Shown here piece by piece: positions 10,965 through 23,094 of a stretch of 64,000 nt of DNA. Location: positions 10,712,001-10,776,000 of the forward strand of contig OW051494.1 in assembly GCA_932521035.1 (NCBI GenBank), written 5' to 3'. Under the pieces are notes generated by a model. The model ran no database searches. It was not told where the DNA came from and saw only the letters and a list, made by a program, of their open reading frames with translations. A program made the position numbers and the translations under genes. The DNA is from Oscheius dolichura. Lineage: Eukaryota; Nematoda; Chromadorea; Rhabditida; Rhabditidae. Positions within the stretch are counted from its first letter, which is position 1, and every line of letters begins with the position of its first letter.

Positions 10965-11183
10965 ATGAACTCCGATCCCCCAAAGGGACAACAAAGAGAT
11001 AAATTTCCACTGAATACACTTGAATTTGAAAGTAAAAAGAGATCGCTGGACGACCAAAATATGGTGTCTTCGGCGGGAATTTTTAAGAGAAAACGTAAAA
11101 AGAGAAGAAAGGGAGCTAAATATGGGAGCAGAAGACCAATACACCGCGAAAATTCGCTAAAATTGGCGCTGGGCCACAGCTAA
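10965..11183 (+). CDS. Possible small basic protein, low confidence
   Basis: A 72-codon frame from an ATG following a purine-rich stretch. The predicted product is very basic, with a nuclear-localisation-like cluster (KRKRKKRRKGAKYGSRR). There is no splice evidence, no homology recognised, and similar-length frames occur by chance here, so treat it as a candidate only. Confidence 0.2.
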   Translation: MNSDPPKGQQRDKFPLNTLEFESKKRSLDDQNMVSSAGIFKRKRKKRRKGAKYGSRRPIHRENSLKLALGHS

Positions 11184-11232
11184 GCAGCGAAATCGGCACT
11201 GTTTAGTCTTAATTTCTACAAACTAGTCCATT

Positions 11233-11406
11233 TAGTTCTTTTCCAAAAAGTAGGATTACCGTAACGGGCGGCAAAACCTTCCGCGTGGGACCTTTTGAGC
11301 AAAAGTGATCGGAATTTTCGATTTCTTTGTATTTTTCTTCGCCGTTAGACTAAAAGGTCCCAAAGCGACAATTGTATTGTAATCTTATTTTTTGGAAAAG
11401 AGTTCA
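11233..11406 (+). mobile_element. MITE-like element, family A copy 2
   Basis: TAGTTCTTTTCCAAAAAGTA at the left and TTATTTTTTGGAAAAGAGTT at the right, with the same internal GACCTTTTGAGCAAAAGTGA and CTTCGCCGTTAGACTAAAAG segments as copy 1. Confidence 0.8.
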
Positions 11407-11409
11407 TAC

Positions 11410-12005
11410 AGTATCATAGGTAAAAAGAAGAATTTTTGGGGAAAATAGTTTAAAAATGGGCAGAAGAAACTTGGTCTCACCTCAAAGTCCGAGAATCCTC
11501 CGGCAAAAATCATCGTAGTCTATTAGAATTGGGAAATTAGACGGCAAATCCTTAGCCGAAGTTGACCACTGGCACCACTATTCGAGTCCGAAGCGAGAGA
11601 GGCGGAGCCAGTGGGGAGAACTCTCTCCCAAAGAATGGAAAACACGCGACAGCCTTTGAGCTACAAATGACCAACAGCTGGCAGAGAGGAACACGAGTAA
11701 GTCGAAAAATATGAGGGTTCTTATTCTCTCTACTCTCGGTCTCGGTGAATAAGAGGCTGGATTGAAAAGGGCGCCTGGAGGGATTAGTTTAGAAACGGCG
11801 GGAGAGTAATGAAATGGGGTTAGGGCGGAAAAGTTGCGAGGTGAACACTTCCGTCTAGGCCTCTTTTGGAATGGAAAAGGTGAAGTTATGTGGGAGAAAG
11901 TTTCTGGGCCTGGATTCTATGGCTATCCAAGTCTTGGGGTCTGGGTTCTGGAAGCAGAAGAAGCCCCGAGGGTTTTTGGACTGACGCGGTCCTCGATAGT
12001 TTGGT
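11410..12005. other. Intergenic, no gene recognised
   Basis: Purine-rich sequence between two repeat elements. I see no splice-consistent coding exon. Confidence 0.45.
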
Positions 12006-12122
12006 CCCCTGCACCCGTAAAGTCTTGGCAGGAGGATCATCTTTATTCAAAACTGTTACAAAGCTGTGACGTCTTTATACATTTGGCCTGCCGAGACTTT
12101 ATGGGGGCAGGAGTATCGGATT
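12006..12122. mobile_element. Palindromic element, family B copy 1
   Basis: Begins CCCCTGCACCCGTAAAGTCT and ends with the imperfect complement GCCGAGACTTTATGGGGGCA. The centre is AT-rich (TTTATTCAAAACTGTTACAA). Same family at 23,459, 24,123 and, partly, 27,493. Confidence 0.75.
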
Positions 12123-12152
12123 ACCGTGTCCTTTAGGAGATCGGAGTTTTAG

Positions 12153-12334
12153 TATAGTCTTTTTCCAAAAAATAGGGTTACCGTGCCCTCTTCAGGACCT
12201 TTGGGTCAAACGGCGAAGAAAAATGGAGACAAATCGAAAATCCGGATCATTTATGCTCCAAAGGTCCCGCGCAGAAAGTTTTGCCACCCGTTACGGTCCA
12301 TTATAAATGATCCCCAAGCTTCTTTTGGAAAAAA
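12153..12334 (-). mobile_element. MITE-like element, family A copy 3 (inverted)
   Basis: Family A in reverse orientation: it starts TAGTCTTTTTCCAAAAAATA, then internal GGCGAAGAAAAATGGAGACA, and GTTTTGCCACCCGTTACGGT towards the right end. It lies directly after palindrome B copy 1. Confidence 0.75.
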
Positions 12335-12718
12335 AGGCCCCGTCTCCAGGTCATCAAAGTCCAGACCCCAAAACCTCCGCCATTTAGAGACCTCGACTTT
12401 GGCCGCCAACTTTCAGTCTAATTTCGAGTACTCTTGGATCTTGATACTTTAAAAGTAGCTGTTTCAGATATTGTTTTTTAAAGTTCTTCCTTAAAATTCC
12501 CCTGCTTATCTAATAAAAATAGGCGCCAGTTTGCCAAAACAATTCGCAGGAAACGAAGATTTTGTTTTTGGATGCCGTTTGCCCGTTGTTAGCTGTCTAA
12601 ACTGCTGGAAATTTGGCAAAATAGGCCCCGATGATTTCGATAAACTGAGCAGGAAAATGTCTATAATGGGGAGAAATAAAAGGGAATCAGAGACTAAGAA
12701 GTAGCCAAATTGTATAGA
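12335..12718. other. Intergenic, no gene recognised
   Basis: AT-rich sequence without coding or repeat signal that I can support. Confidence 0.45.
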
Positions 12719-12922
12719 CTATGAGGCCTGACGATGACTCTGCTGGCTGCTGGGCCGATTCCCATCCTTTGGCTTAGTCTGTGTATACACTGGGGGCAGT
12801 GGCATGGCTGCTAACAAGGATTTGAATATCTTAACAGTTTCTATAGATTCTCCTGGTTTGAATGACTCAATTTCAGGGTGATGTACTATTCCTGCCCTTT
12901 TGAATGGACTCTTCCTCCCCAT
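12719..12922 (-). CDS. Possible small protein or exon, low confidence
   Basis: ATG at 12,922 opens a 67-codon frame whose residue mix looks protein-like (FKRAGIVHHPEIESFKPGES, then a Pro/Gln/Ser-rich end). No acceptor, donor or homologue is recognised. It could be a lone exon or chance. Confidence 0.28.
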   Translation of the reverse strand: MGRKSPFKRAGIVHHPEIESFKPGESIETVKIFKSLLAAMPLPPVYTQTKPKDGNRPSSQQSHRQAS

Positions 12923-13720
12923 TTAATTGTGCTCTACTAGTTTTTGGTCCGTTATGTGATGGATTACTTCCAAGGCTCATTGAATTTCTCCTACGAGCAC
13001 CAATTCTGATTCTCATCTTCTTTTGCTCTTAGGAAAATGGGAAGGATTTCGGCGGCCATGAAACGGAATGAAATGGGAAGGGGGACGAGCAAAGATCATG
13101 GTTACGGTAAGGTAGTTGCCTTAACTGAAAAATGAGAAAATTGTGTCCCACAACGAAGGGAAAACTCTCTCCCCCGGTGGCCTATTTATAGCCGTAATAG
13201 AAGTCAACGTGACCTCATTTTTTAATCTCCCCCGAGTGTCTGATAATTACCTCCTTTTGTCGCCCTCTCCAGCCCTCCTCCACCTAGTAAAAGGGGGAAT
13301 GTTTACCCTCATTCCCAGATACTGCTGCTGGCAATGACAACGCCTAGGGGCACTCAGAGAATTCCAGACTTTTTGGAAAACAAAAGCGGCCGAGAACAGC
13401 TGACTTTAAAAATAGGCTTTCATCTTGGGGCTAAGCAAGAGAAGGGGCGGATAAATGGGTTCACATTCTTCTTCTAGTCGTCCCCCCGCTTCTTTTAATA
13501 AGCATGTGGTACTGGGAGCGAACGTGTGTCACACGGGGCACCAATGGCTTTCCCATTGGGGAATAGATGACAAGTGCTGGACGAAATCAGTTTGGGGATG
13601 TCAAGAGGGTTGGAAAGAAAGAGAAAGCTAAAAAAATCAACCAAGAAACGTCAATTTTCATTGGAGAACGAGCAAAGAACCTATACAGGACGCGGGAACC
13701 TTCTTTTCAAGTCTGGAAGA
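12923..13720. other. Intergenic, no gene recognised
   Basis: Several short open frames but no supported exon. TTACGGTAAGG near 13,103 resembles an end fragment of family A. Confidence 0.4.
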
Positions 13721-13721
13721 G

Positions 13722-13764
13722 CGACGATTAGAACCAAATCCAGCGACGATTAGAACCAAATTTC
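13722..13764. repeat. 22-bp tandem duplication
   Basis: GCGACGATTAGAACCAAAT occurs twice in a row at a spacing of about 22 bases. Confidence 0.8.
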
Positions 13765-13837
13765 AGAGGTATTCTTGCTCTGTTCCGAATTCTACAGGCT
13801 GGAACAACTTTTAAAACTTGACAACTGCCTTCTGGTT

Positions 13838-13998
13838 TGTTCTTTTCCAGAAAATAGGGCTACAATTGTCTCTTCGGGACCTTTTACGACGAAGAAAAAT
13901 CGAGCGAAATCGAAAAACCCGATCACTTTTGCTCAAAAGTCCCGCGCGGAATGCTTTACTACCCGTTATTGTAACCCTATTTTTAAAGAAGAACTATA
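13838..13998 (-). mobile_element. MITE-like element, family A copy 4 (inverted)
   Basis: Begins GTTCTTTTCCAGAAAATAGG. The centre is CTTCGGGACCTTTTACGACG and GAAAAACCCGATCACTTTTG. It ends GTAACCCTATTTTTAAAGAA, then GAACTATA. Confidence 0.8.
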
Positions 13999-13999
13999 C

Positions 14000-15529
14000 C
14001 GTCAGTTTTTCCCTTTCCAGTTCACCTGACACCTTCAACCCTCAAAAATAAACCATAACCCCCTTGAAATCCTGCTTTGTCCCTTCGAAATCGCAACATT
14101 TGCCATGCTCCTCCACTTGATTTTTATTCGAAAATTTCATTTAGCCGGCTCTTTCCTGACCCCACCGTAATTGACCACGCAATAGGATTGTATTTTCCTC
14201 CTTTCGGCCCCTCTAAATATGGCCAAGAGTCGGCTCAGGGCAACTGGGTAGTTGAGGTTTCTTCAAGCTCAAAAAGAAAGGCCAGTTATGGGCCATCGTT
14301 TCCCGTTTTATTGCACTTTTCGGGCAGGCTTAGAAAGGCATCAAAAACTGCTGAAATATGGAAGGAGCGGCTAATGACCCCGGGCGGAGGTTTTCAGTTT
14401 TGAAATCTTCCAGTTAAAGAGGATTTTGTTTTTATCTTCGAGCCCCCGGGGCGTCAAAATGATAAATAATGGTTCACTTGGATTGTTTGTACAGCTCCGC
14501 ACCTCAGCTTTGAACTATTAAATATGACGTTATTCTCTTTGCCTCCCTCTCTTTTTTTGTCGCATTCTTCAACGTCCCGGACATTTGGCATCGCCTGGCT
14601 TCAAGTTAAGATCCATCCCCCGGGACAGACACTTTCTTTTAAATGTCCGCACTGGCTTTTGCCACTCAGTTCTGTGTTTTCTGCTGCTTCATCAAGGAAT
14701 ACACTGGAGGATGCGTAATTCTTAAGCCCGTCTTTCAATGAACCCGAGTTTGGAACACTATAGAACCACAAGTTGGCGGTAATCAACCAAAACTACACAA
14801 GAGTAGGCTCAAAAAGTACATCGGCTTAACTTTTTCTGTCATGGGAAAGGTCAAGTTAGCTAAAGGGTGAAATATTTGTTAGGGAAGCCCTTTATCAAGA
14901 CTTTACTGGGTTACTGTAGGCAACTCGGCATCCGTTTGAAGGACTGGCGAGATAGGGGATAATTCACTCGGTTGTCAGCAGATACAACTTCAAAGAGACC
15001 ACGAAAGGCTCTAGAGCCAGAAATTGGATAGCCCCTCCTTGATGGGCCATCAAGTTAGCCTCTGATGGATCTAATCTTTCCAGAACAGGTTACTTTTTAT
15101 TCTACGAGTTCTAAAGGGTTCTTTTGTCAGACTGGACAAGCAAAAACGGTAAATAGCCCTTTGTCAATGGTTGCTTCAGGACTTTTCTAAAGCGGAAGCC
15201 CGTCAAACTGGTATTTTCAACACCAGAGGGGTTGAAGCGGTACCCTAATGGACTACTAACCGCTCTGACCCTATCAGCTTCTGGTAAAGACGGAATTTGA
15301 TGGTATGGCCGGTCTCCAATCCAGGGGAAAGGAATTTCAGCTTCTGAATTAGAAAGCAGGTAAGTTTCAGTCCCAAAAGTCGCAAAATTCCCAAATGGTC
15401 CCGAAGCGCCTGGTCGAAATGTTGGAAATGAACTACAGAATTCTAAGAAGAAGACGATTACGGTATAAAAGGTCAACAATCCTCAAAATGGCTTGGGTTC
15501 CCGCCACGAAATGTACAAAACCAGCTCAC
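14000..15529. other. Intergenic with weak coding-like stretches
   Basis: No confident gene. A minus-strand frame at about 15,450-15,111 reads protein-like (ETYLLSNSEAEIPFPWIGDR) and follows an acceptor-like CTTCTTCTTAG. The phase does not join cleanly to the exon at 15,530-15,658, so I leave it unassigned. Confidence 0.35.
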
Positions 15530-16853
15530 CTCGAGGAAAAAGCTCTCATCGGATAAATTAAGAACAGAGAGAAGCATTGCGTTGAATGGCGTGTGTCCGG
15601 TGTGTGGTGTACTAGAAATGGCTCCTGGGCCGTCTGGATCCCGTCCGATCCCTCCCATTCTAGATATATCACAACAAAGCCCAAAAATATTTCCACTTGA
15701 AAAATTTATGCGAAAATCTGGGCGCCGGGAAGCAACAACAACGGGTGTCTGTGTTTATATTTATGCTTAAATAGCCTGTGGTATAATAATAGCTGGTTCT
15801 TTGATTTCGCAGAGACACAGTCCCCGGAGAGGCTGCCCCGGCAGAGAGAAGGAGAGAGAGAGTCACATAGCGCTTCCAATGTTTTTGGTTTTATGTTTTC
15901 GTCGCCAATTTTGGAAGGAACACTGCGACATGGGTGAGACGAAAGTTGTGGAAGCGGGAAACGATCAGATTTTGTTGATTTTAATCCGGGAAAAGGGCAA
16001 ATTCTGTTGCTTTGGATTGCGGAAATGCAAAGGGGTTGTGGACGACAGTAATTGCAGCGTTCGGGAGCTATTTTTGGGCAGATCTACTTTTAAAACCCGT
16101 TGAAATCCAAGGAAAGGGGCCATTTTAACCCTTGGATGAAATTTTACCGCATTCTTTAGATTCTAACGTTTTATTCTTAAAAATTCAAGAATGCAGCCTC
16201 CTAGGGTCTCAACGCGCGCTACTCGGCTATCCTGGAGTCTATCGGGACAAACTTTTGCTTAGATGAAAGGGCGCATCGTGGTCTACAAAAGGACTAGCCT
16301 AAAGTTTTATGAAGACTCAGTCATATGGCGGCATAGACCAGTCTGTAGCGGACCAGGATAACAGAAATCGCCTATACAAAACCATGTAAAGTTCTGGATA
16401 ATTAGCTAAGGATCATGTTAGCACCAAAATCATCTCGAAAAGTGCTAAAAATAAAAAGTTATGTTCCTTTTGGGGCAATCCAGTAAAACAGGCTTTTGGC
16501 GGTAAAATTGGGGAAAATAGAAGGAAGAATTCGAATTTCCCTCCATTCTTGGTAGATTCCCATCTGGGCTGCCTAATAGACTCGATGTCATCTGTCTTCC
16601 TCGCAATCTCCTGGTGTCTAACTGAGATTTGCACAAACATAAACATTCAAGGAAATATATGGGCCCCTAGGAGTCTAAACCACCCCTTCTGCCGCCATTT
16701 TCCAAATTTCTAAGAACAAAAAGCTGCCTCACCTGTTTAGTCCGTAGTGCTTGAGCTCCTAGCATGGTTTTCGGTTGAGTTGGGAGGGAAAAGGAACAAC
16801 TGGGGGTCTGAGACTCTTTGCGGTTGTCTCGAGGGCTTCCTTTGACGGATAGG
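15530..16853 (-). CDS. Putative multi-exon gene, incomplete model
   Basis: Three exon-like blocks on the minus strand. 16,853-16,733 has acceptor CTCTTCAG and donor CAG/GTGAGG; its product is Ser/Pro-rich (GSPRDNRKESQTPSCSFSLP). The second block starts at 16,621 after AATCTCAG and continues in phase (GSPDGNLPRMEGNSNSSFYF) to a stop near 16,445. 15,658-15,530 has an ATG directly after ATATCTAG and ends CTCGAG/GTGAGC (TPFNAMLLSVLNLSDESFFL). The first two blocks join in phase 0. The third does not join them obviously and may be the trans-spliced start of another gene. No domain recognised. Confidence 0.3.
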
Positions 16854-17111
16854 CTGAAGAGGCGGGGCAAAGACAAAAGTTTGATCCAATTTTAGAACTT
16901 TTTTATGACATTGAAGACAATTTGTCGACTGGGGGACGAGAAAAGAGCAGAGCAGGGAAAAAGGTGTCGAGCTCGGGGGTGACATCTCTCTTGCCACGTG
17001 TTCGTGACAGCCAAGAGTGACAAAACTACTCAACAACCGGGGGAGGAGGTGTTCGGGGGCCATTATTAGCATCTATCAACATTTGAGTCATAAAAATCAC
17101 AGGGAATCTGT

Positions 17112-18045
17112 TTAATGGATGCAATCCCTCTTCTCTCCTTCGAATTTCCCCGCCAATTGGAAGACGCCAAAGTCGAAGAGCTTCTTGGGCTCCTCTCCGC
17201 TGCTGATGTATTTGTCCGGGACGTAGACGGTGATCTTCCGCTGGCAGGGAGTGATTCCATCGTCACAGTCATGGTAGATACTGGTTAAAGGACTATTTGC
17301 CCAGTTGTTGAGACAGGCTTACTTGAATTTGGGTTCAATGGATGTGAACTCCTCGGCATGACCTTTCAGGAGGAAGGAACCGTCGCTGTCGGTTGTTGTG
17401 GTGGCCATGTGCTCGTCAGGACTCACTGAAATTGGAAATAAACTCTTTTGGATGTTAATTTGGGATTTTGAGAACCGGAAAAGGGTCTAAGTTTCGATGC
17501 ATAAGTCCATAATCGCTCTGGAAGCCAAATTTCAAGTTTTTGACTACAAAAAATCGACCACAGTCTAAAAAGAGGGCGCGGAGGCCCTTTTCCTTGAATT
17601 TTTAACTATGGAATATGTTCCGGGACCACTAAAATAACAATTCAGAGGTATTTCTGCACTATTTCGAATTCTAATGACCGCAGCAGCTTCTTAAACTTAA
17701 AAATGAAGTGAGGAGTAGAAATATAGTATCCATTTTCAAACAACAGCTCCAAAAATCAAAAATGGAGCAAAATCCGCTTGAAATCTGGCGTGTAGGGACA
17801 ATATGACGGTCAAGGTTAAAGAACTGCCCCAGAAAACTTCGCGATTCCTTGAAAACTTACATTTATCCTCGTCATAGAGCTTGATCTTGACTCCAGCGGC
17901 CGGTTTGTCATTACATCTGAGAACTCCTGAAATCCATGAGATTTCCCGGGAACATTGTTTGCTTACCTTTCACTCCGACGGACTGGGTCCTTCCCAGGGC
18001 ATTGATACAAGGGAAAATAAGAGCGATGAGGAAGAGGGAGCGCAT
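17112..18045 (-). CDS. Transthyretin-like (TTR) family secreted protein
   Basis: Four exons, 18,045-17,967, 17,926-17,861, 17,425-17,323 and 17,280-17,112, with consistent phases, give 138 residues. The N-terminus is a clear signal peptide (MRSLFLIALIFPCINALG). The mature part follows the nematode TTR-like pattern (PF01060): QSVGVKGVLRCNDKPAAGVK, IKLYDEDK, then TDSDGSFLLKGHAEEF, KIYHDCDDG, PCQRKITVYVPDKYI, and the ending FQLAGKFEGEKRDC-I-H. The cysteines of the family (RC, HDC, PC, DC) are present. Such proteins are secreted; a few act as bridging or signalling factors, but most have no known role, so no function is assigned. Length and motifs are complete and I see no defect. Confidence 0.92.
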
Positions 18046-19728
18046 TCTCTGAAAAGTGCTCCCTATTCTTTAAAGATGGAAGGAAAGGGCGAGAATGGGA
18101 AGTTTAATAGCAAATGTTTGTAGAGAGTATCATTGACGGAGAAGGGGGCTAACGTTCTCTTAAAGAAGAAAACAAAAACGAAGTGTAATAGGACGAGGCC
18201 ATCGACGCCCATATAGAGAGCCGAACCGCCGGAGATTTTAACACTTTGGCGAAGACCGACCGATGAGATGACGATGGGGTGGGATAGGGAAATGATGGGT
18301 GACACTATTTTGGGAAGAACTAATGACGAGAGGCGGAAGTGAATCATATACAGGGAAAGGAAGGGAGAGGAGACAAAAGCTGGGGGAACTGGTTTCATCC
18401 AACGATTGTTTTGTGTCTTGGAGATGGTTACGCGCGGTCCGTTTGTGTCTTAAAGATGTCAAGAAATGAAAATCCGAATATTTAACCTTTTAGGAGGGAA
18501 AACAGCCAGAAGCACTTTTCTGAACCCTTTTGAAAGTCGCATATTGTCGAAACTTGGAATCAAGCCCTGGAAAAATTGAGAGGAATCCAGTTAGGACCCA
18601 AATAAGACCAGAATTCAAGCGTTCTATTGTTAAAGGTTGCAGCTACCGTTACGGGACCCTCTGGCCCAAATTATTCATTTTACAGTAAGCCTGGACCAAC
18701 TTTTCTGGGTTGAAAACAACGAAGTCTCAAAGAGCCGTAAACTTTTCGCTGTGTTAGCAAATTTCGTTCCATAGCCCGTATTTTCAAAAAAAAAAAGAGT
18801 TCATTGGTTATTGGGCATCAGCCCCATCTAGACGAGGAAATGGCCGGTTTAACCGTTAAAAAAAATTAGATTTTCCATAATTTTCCATTTGAAATGGACT
18901 ATAAAGTTATTCGGCAAACTATTCGAATCAGAAATTGAGCTATCTCCTCTGAAGACCGGAATTTACGGCCAGGCCAACTCGTATGGTCTAATCCCCACTT
19001 GAACCCCCTCTCTAATCCATTCCAAGGAAATTGTTCCAATCCCTTTCATCGCATTGGAAGGAATTGAAAGATCTACACCAGAGAATCGACTCCACTATTC
19101 CACAACTGCCTTTTATCTTTAGGATAAGCCCACTTCCAGGCGGAAATCCCTCCACTTGTCCTTGAAATCACACTGCTCATCTTCCCTCTTCAGTCACACT
19201 TTCTTGTCGCCATAAACTGCCAAAACGGACCGCAAGAGAAATCGCGCTTCATCAAACGTTCTGGATCTAAGGGATGAGAGATTGCTTTGGCCTAGACGGA
19301 AAACGCCTCTCAAGGCCGTGGAAAGAAGGAGAAAGAGAAACAATGCCGCCTTGCCCTTCTCTTGTTTTGGGGGTAGACGAGACGGGGGACAAGGAAACTG
19401 GCAATGGCAATGGTCGTTTTATTGGGTCTTTTCTTGTCTATTACTCATTTCTCTGGCCTGTTCGGGGCCGATCAATGTTACTGCGTATTCATATTTATCT
19501 CTGTCTGACAACATCGCTGCCGTGACCTAACTCTACCCGTAAGAACAAGTTTAAAGTAGGCGACGCAGCGACTTTTCTCCCCGCAGTAGCTTTTGCTCTC
19601 GTCGGGAATAGTAAACAGCCTTCCCGTTTCCCCCGTCTTTCTATTTCCCTTCCGGTTCTATCGGGTATTTTGTCAGATCAATGGGGCCAAGGTTGCCACA
19701 GTGCCACAGCCAATTCGCTCCAGACCGT
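18046..19728. other. Intergenic, no gene recognised
   Basis: Open frames on both strands lack starts and splice context. This stretch includes the likely promoter of the TTR-like gene and the 5' flank of the tRNA. Confidence 0.45.
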
Positions 19729-19802
19729 GCCGCCATAGCTCAGTCGGTTAGAGCGTGGGTCTAATAAGCCCAAGGTCGCAGGTTCGACCCCTGCTGGCGG
19801 CA
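19729..19802 (+). tRNA. tRNA-Ile (anticodon AAU)
   Basis: Complete cloverleaf without intron, 74 bases. The acceptor stem GCCGCCA pairs with TGGCGGC, discriminator A. D arm is AGCTCAGTCGGTTAGAGC. The anticodon arm TGGGT-CTAATAA-GCCCA has anticodon AAT in the loop. T arm is GCAGG-TTCGACC-CCTGC. Box A (TAGCTCAGTCGG) and box B (GGTTCGACCCC) are intact. The first anticodon A would be edited to inosine and read Ile codons AUU, AUC and AUA. Confidence 0.95.
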
Positions 19803-20302
19803 AATCCTTTTTCCACAATATTCAAGCCCAATTCGGTCATCATAATCGTCGCTAATATTTCAATCTTTGTTCTTCTATACCGTACCTCCGCGATGTTCCT
19901 GATCAAAGCAATCCGTCCAGTGAAACATGTTCCTCTAGACGTCAGAGAGGCTTCCCCCTTTTTTCTGCTGATGTCTGTCCGCTCAGCATTCCCTCCGGCC
20001 TGATCTCGTATCGTCCACTGACCCGTGCAACTTCCCATGGGTCACTTATTTTCCTCAAAACATGGTCTCGGGAGGTCGTTATGATCGTCCGACTGCCAAG
20101 TTTTTCTAGTCCACTGACCTAGCTACTCCTCTCCCTTCATTCCGTTGTAGTTTCTGTGCAGAAAAACTGCCTAGAATATTTTCGATTTTTCTCTGGAGAT
20201 GATCTTCGCCAAACTCGTACCTGTGCTTTGTACTTTTGGGCTCTCTTGCCTTTCTTGGCTTTTAGACTTTTCTGTCTTCATTAGGTGATTAGTTCAGTTC
20301 CA

Positions 20303-22967
20303 ATGATGTCCACTCCGTCCACTTCCACTGCCAATAGCACAATGGATGATATCGAAATACTGCCTCAAATAAAAGTGAGTTTAAAAAACTTTAATTTGGA
20401 GCCAGCCCGGTTGGAAAGGGTTTTGCTTTCCAAAAATGAAAATCAACAGAATCTCGGCGGTTCAATCTTACCAGGGAATGCTCGAGCGTGTCATCAGATC
20501 CAAAGGCGACAGCTATACCATCGTATTCAGCACCCTTTAAACCCCCCGGAAGCAAATTTTTAGCTGTGGTGCACATAACCTCACGGAGCTATGAGGGGTT
20601 GAAGTTCCATTGGGAAATACCCAAATTTTGAATTAATTCCGAAACTTCAAACCCTCATAACTCGGCTGGGGCATGTGTTTCGCAGCTGAAAATTTGTCTT
20701 TCAGGGTTTAAAAGGATGCTGAACACAGCCGGCATTACCCCGAAAACGTTTTTTTGCCTGAAGATATTACCTCGACTTCATTTTCGAGGCAAAGGCCCCC
20801 CAGGCACAGTGGTACAGGTTTCGCCCATTCCCTGGTTAGAGCTGAAAATGGCTTCCACCCTTCCTAATCGTCCTACCAGGCCCTGCAAGACTTACAGAAC
20901 TTCCTACCTGACCATACAATCTGTTCAGGTGCCAAAGTCTCCCGCGGAAGAGAGACAATTGAAAGAAGGCCATCAAGAAGACGATAATTCGGACATAGCC
21001 TATATGAACTTTCCTCTCTACGTTCCCAACCTCCTCTTTACCTGTTCTTCTTACCTCCTTTTCATTGGTAACCAATGATTCATCCAAAAATTGTGGAATT
21101 ACAGCGGCCGTTTCAATTTCCCTCTATACTGACTGGATCCCACCGCCTGATCTTCTCCGTAGCGGGTTCAATGTTCGCTATGGAGCTAGTTTATTTCTCT
21201 GCCAGGTTTGTGGAAGAAAACATCAAATCGACTTTATATTTATCGCCTATAACATATAATTAGCCATGCGTTGTCAATCTGGCTAAAGTTGTTCTAGCCA
21301 CTTGTTCTCCATCGCAATCACTAGGGAAAGTGGCATAAAACCAGTCACTTACGCGTTCTCCTGAAGGAGCTGTATAATTTCGAAAGCTTCTTTCTGGTCT
21401 CCTAGAAAGTTTTTACGATTATAATTGGTTGAAGATGAGACTAAAAAAAGTGGTGTTTTCCGCATTTAGAAATTATAGCTGAGAAAAGGGTCTCGCCGCG
21501 ATTGGAGCTACTATTTCAGTCCTAGACTCTGGACAAAAATTAAGACAGTAAGACTCATTCGCCCGTCGAATTATAAAAATTCGGACTCTTTTTTGCCCGG
21601 CAAACCCCAGTTGACCCTCTGCTGGATCCCATTCTACTCCCCGGAACATATTCTATCCTTTTCAGTCAGATGTTCCCTTAGGAAAAAATTGGCTCCCCTC
21701 CATCCTGCACCTTTTTGAAGTCAATGTCATAGGGAACGTCCTATTCCGTCTGGCTGTCGGGCTTCCAATGGTTATGAGGGTTGTCAACTCCTGGACCATG
21801 AGGTTTGTTCTCTCCCTGCGTCTATATTTCTCTCTTACTTTTAGAAATCTTTTCGCCGTGGAGCAGGAAGACTCCCCTTCGGTAATTGCCAAAATATTTA
21901 ATGAATTGATATCGCCTCTAATGCTCATAGAAGTTCTCTCCCTCGCTCTCTTCAGTATAATTACAGTACATTCAGATTTTCAAGGAATCCCTGGTAAGGG
22001 GTTTTCCCGCCCAAAAACGGTTCTTTTCCAGCTTGGAACAGATATTTTAAACTGATTTTTGCTTCGGTTTCCGTTTTGAATATGTTCTTCATGATGGTTT
22101 TGTTATTTTCCTTTACCAAGAGGTCAAAAGAGGTCAGAATTTTGAATTTGTACCCATAAAATAGATAAATTCAGCTTCCGGATGTTATTTCTATCGGCAT
22201 CAAGTCTATCTCCTTTGCTGCTTATACTTTTTCAGCCCATCAGTTCTTTCACAATTTCCAGGCTACCGTATCTTTTCCATTTTGCCATAGTTACGGTAAG
22301 TCGGGACGAATCTATAGAATCCAGGGGAGACTTACCACGAATACCTCTTGAAAACCTGTCCAGCTCCTTCCTCCAGTAACCATTGGAAATATAGCCCCTT
22401 TCCAAATGGAAACCCCGCCGATTTTCGCATTTCTCTGAAGATTACTGTAGATATTTCGACTTTGGGTCCTGTAACGAATGAGTATATACCATTAGCCGTG
22501 GAGTCTTCACTGTAAATAGGCAGCAGTTCTTTTCCACAAAAGAGGGTTACCGTAATGGGAAGCAAAACATTCCGCTTGGAACCTTTTGAGCAAAAGTGAT
22601 CGGTAGCTTCGAGTCTCTCTATTTTTCTTCGCGGTTTAGCTAAAAGGCCCCGAAGAGACAAATGGCTAGCTTATTGTTTGGAAAAAATACTCTAGATAAT
22701 TTCAGTGCCGTTCCATTACGCCATAATGGAGTATATAATGATCCTGGCCTATGCTGCCTTCCACACTTCAACGCTTCTGGATATCCGAGACACTTACCTC
22801 ATCTGTTATCCCAGAACTTGCAGGTAACTCGGTCAAAAAAAAACAAAAAAGTGACCCGTTTTAGCGGAGAATGTGAGCCGGTGGCCCCTGCCAACTTCCA
22901 AAAAGGCGGCAAATTTGAACACTGCCGCTCGTTTGAATTCAATCAACGCCGCCATCTTCATCTCTAG
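20303..22967 (+). CDS. PGAP2-like (Frag1/DRAM/Sfk1) multi-pass membrane protein
   Basis: Nine exons read in phase: 20,303-20,374, 20,929-21,067, 21,105-21,205, 21,666-21,802, 21,845-21,993, 22,032-22,132, 22,175-22,295, 22,706-22,823 and 22,865-22,967, giving 346 residues. A hydrophilic, acidic N-terminus is followed by a first membrane span (YVPNLLFTCSSYLLFI). Then come the family's luminal NWLPSI motif, a FRLAVGLP span, two or three spans in the middle (MLIEVLSLALFSIITVHSDF; LIFASVSVLNMFFMMVLLFS), and late motifs SAHQFFHN, FCHSY and FHYAIMEYIMILAYAAFHTS, matching the EY...N..FH signature of PGAP2. PGAP2 acts in the Golgi in fatty-acid remodelling of GPI anchors; related members are DRAM and Sfk1. 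The subfamily is inferred from these motifs and could be a DRAM-like paralogue. Intron 7 contains a family A MITE. Confidence 0.7.
22525..22688 (+). mobile_element. MITE-like element, family A copy 5, in intron 7 of the PGAP2-like gene
   Basis: AGTTCTTTTCCACAAAAGAG at the left, then GGTTACCGTAATGGGAAGCA, internal CCTTTTGAGCAAAAGTGATC, and TTGTTTGGAAAAAATACT at the right. It lies wholly between the donor at 22,296 and the acceptor at 22,705. Confidence 0.75.
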
Positions 22968-23094
22968 ATTCAGTATAAATTTATTGAATAACTAATTTTT
23001 AATTAAATTTATTTAAAGACAAAACCCGTCAAAGTAAGAGAAGCTGAAGTAAAGAACAGAGTTGGAGATTATAGAGAGAGAGATATCAATGGCG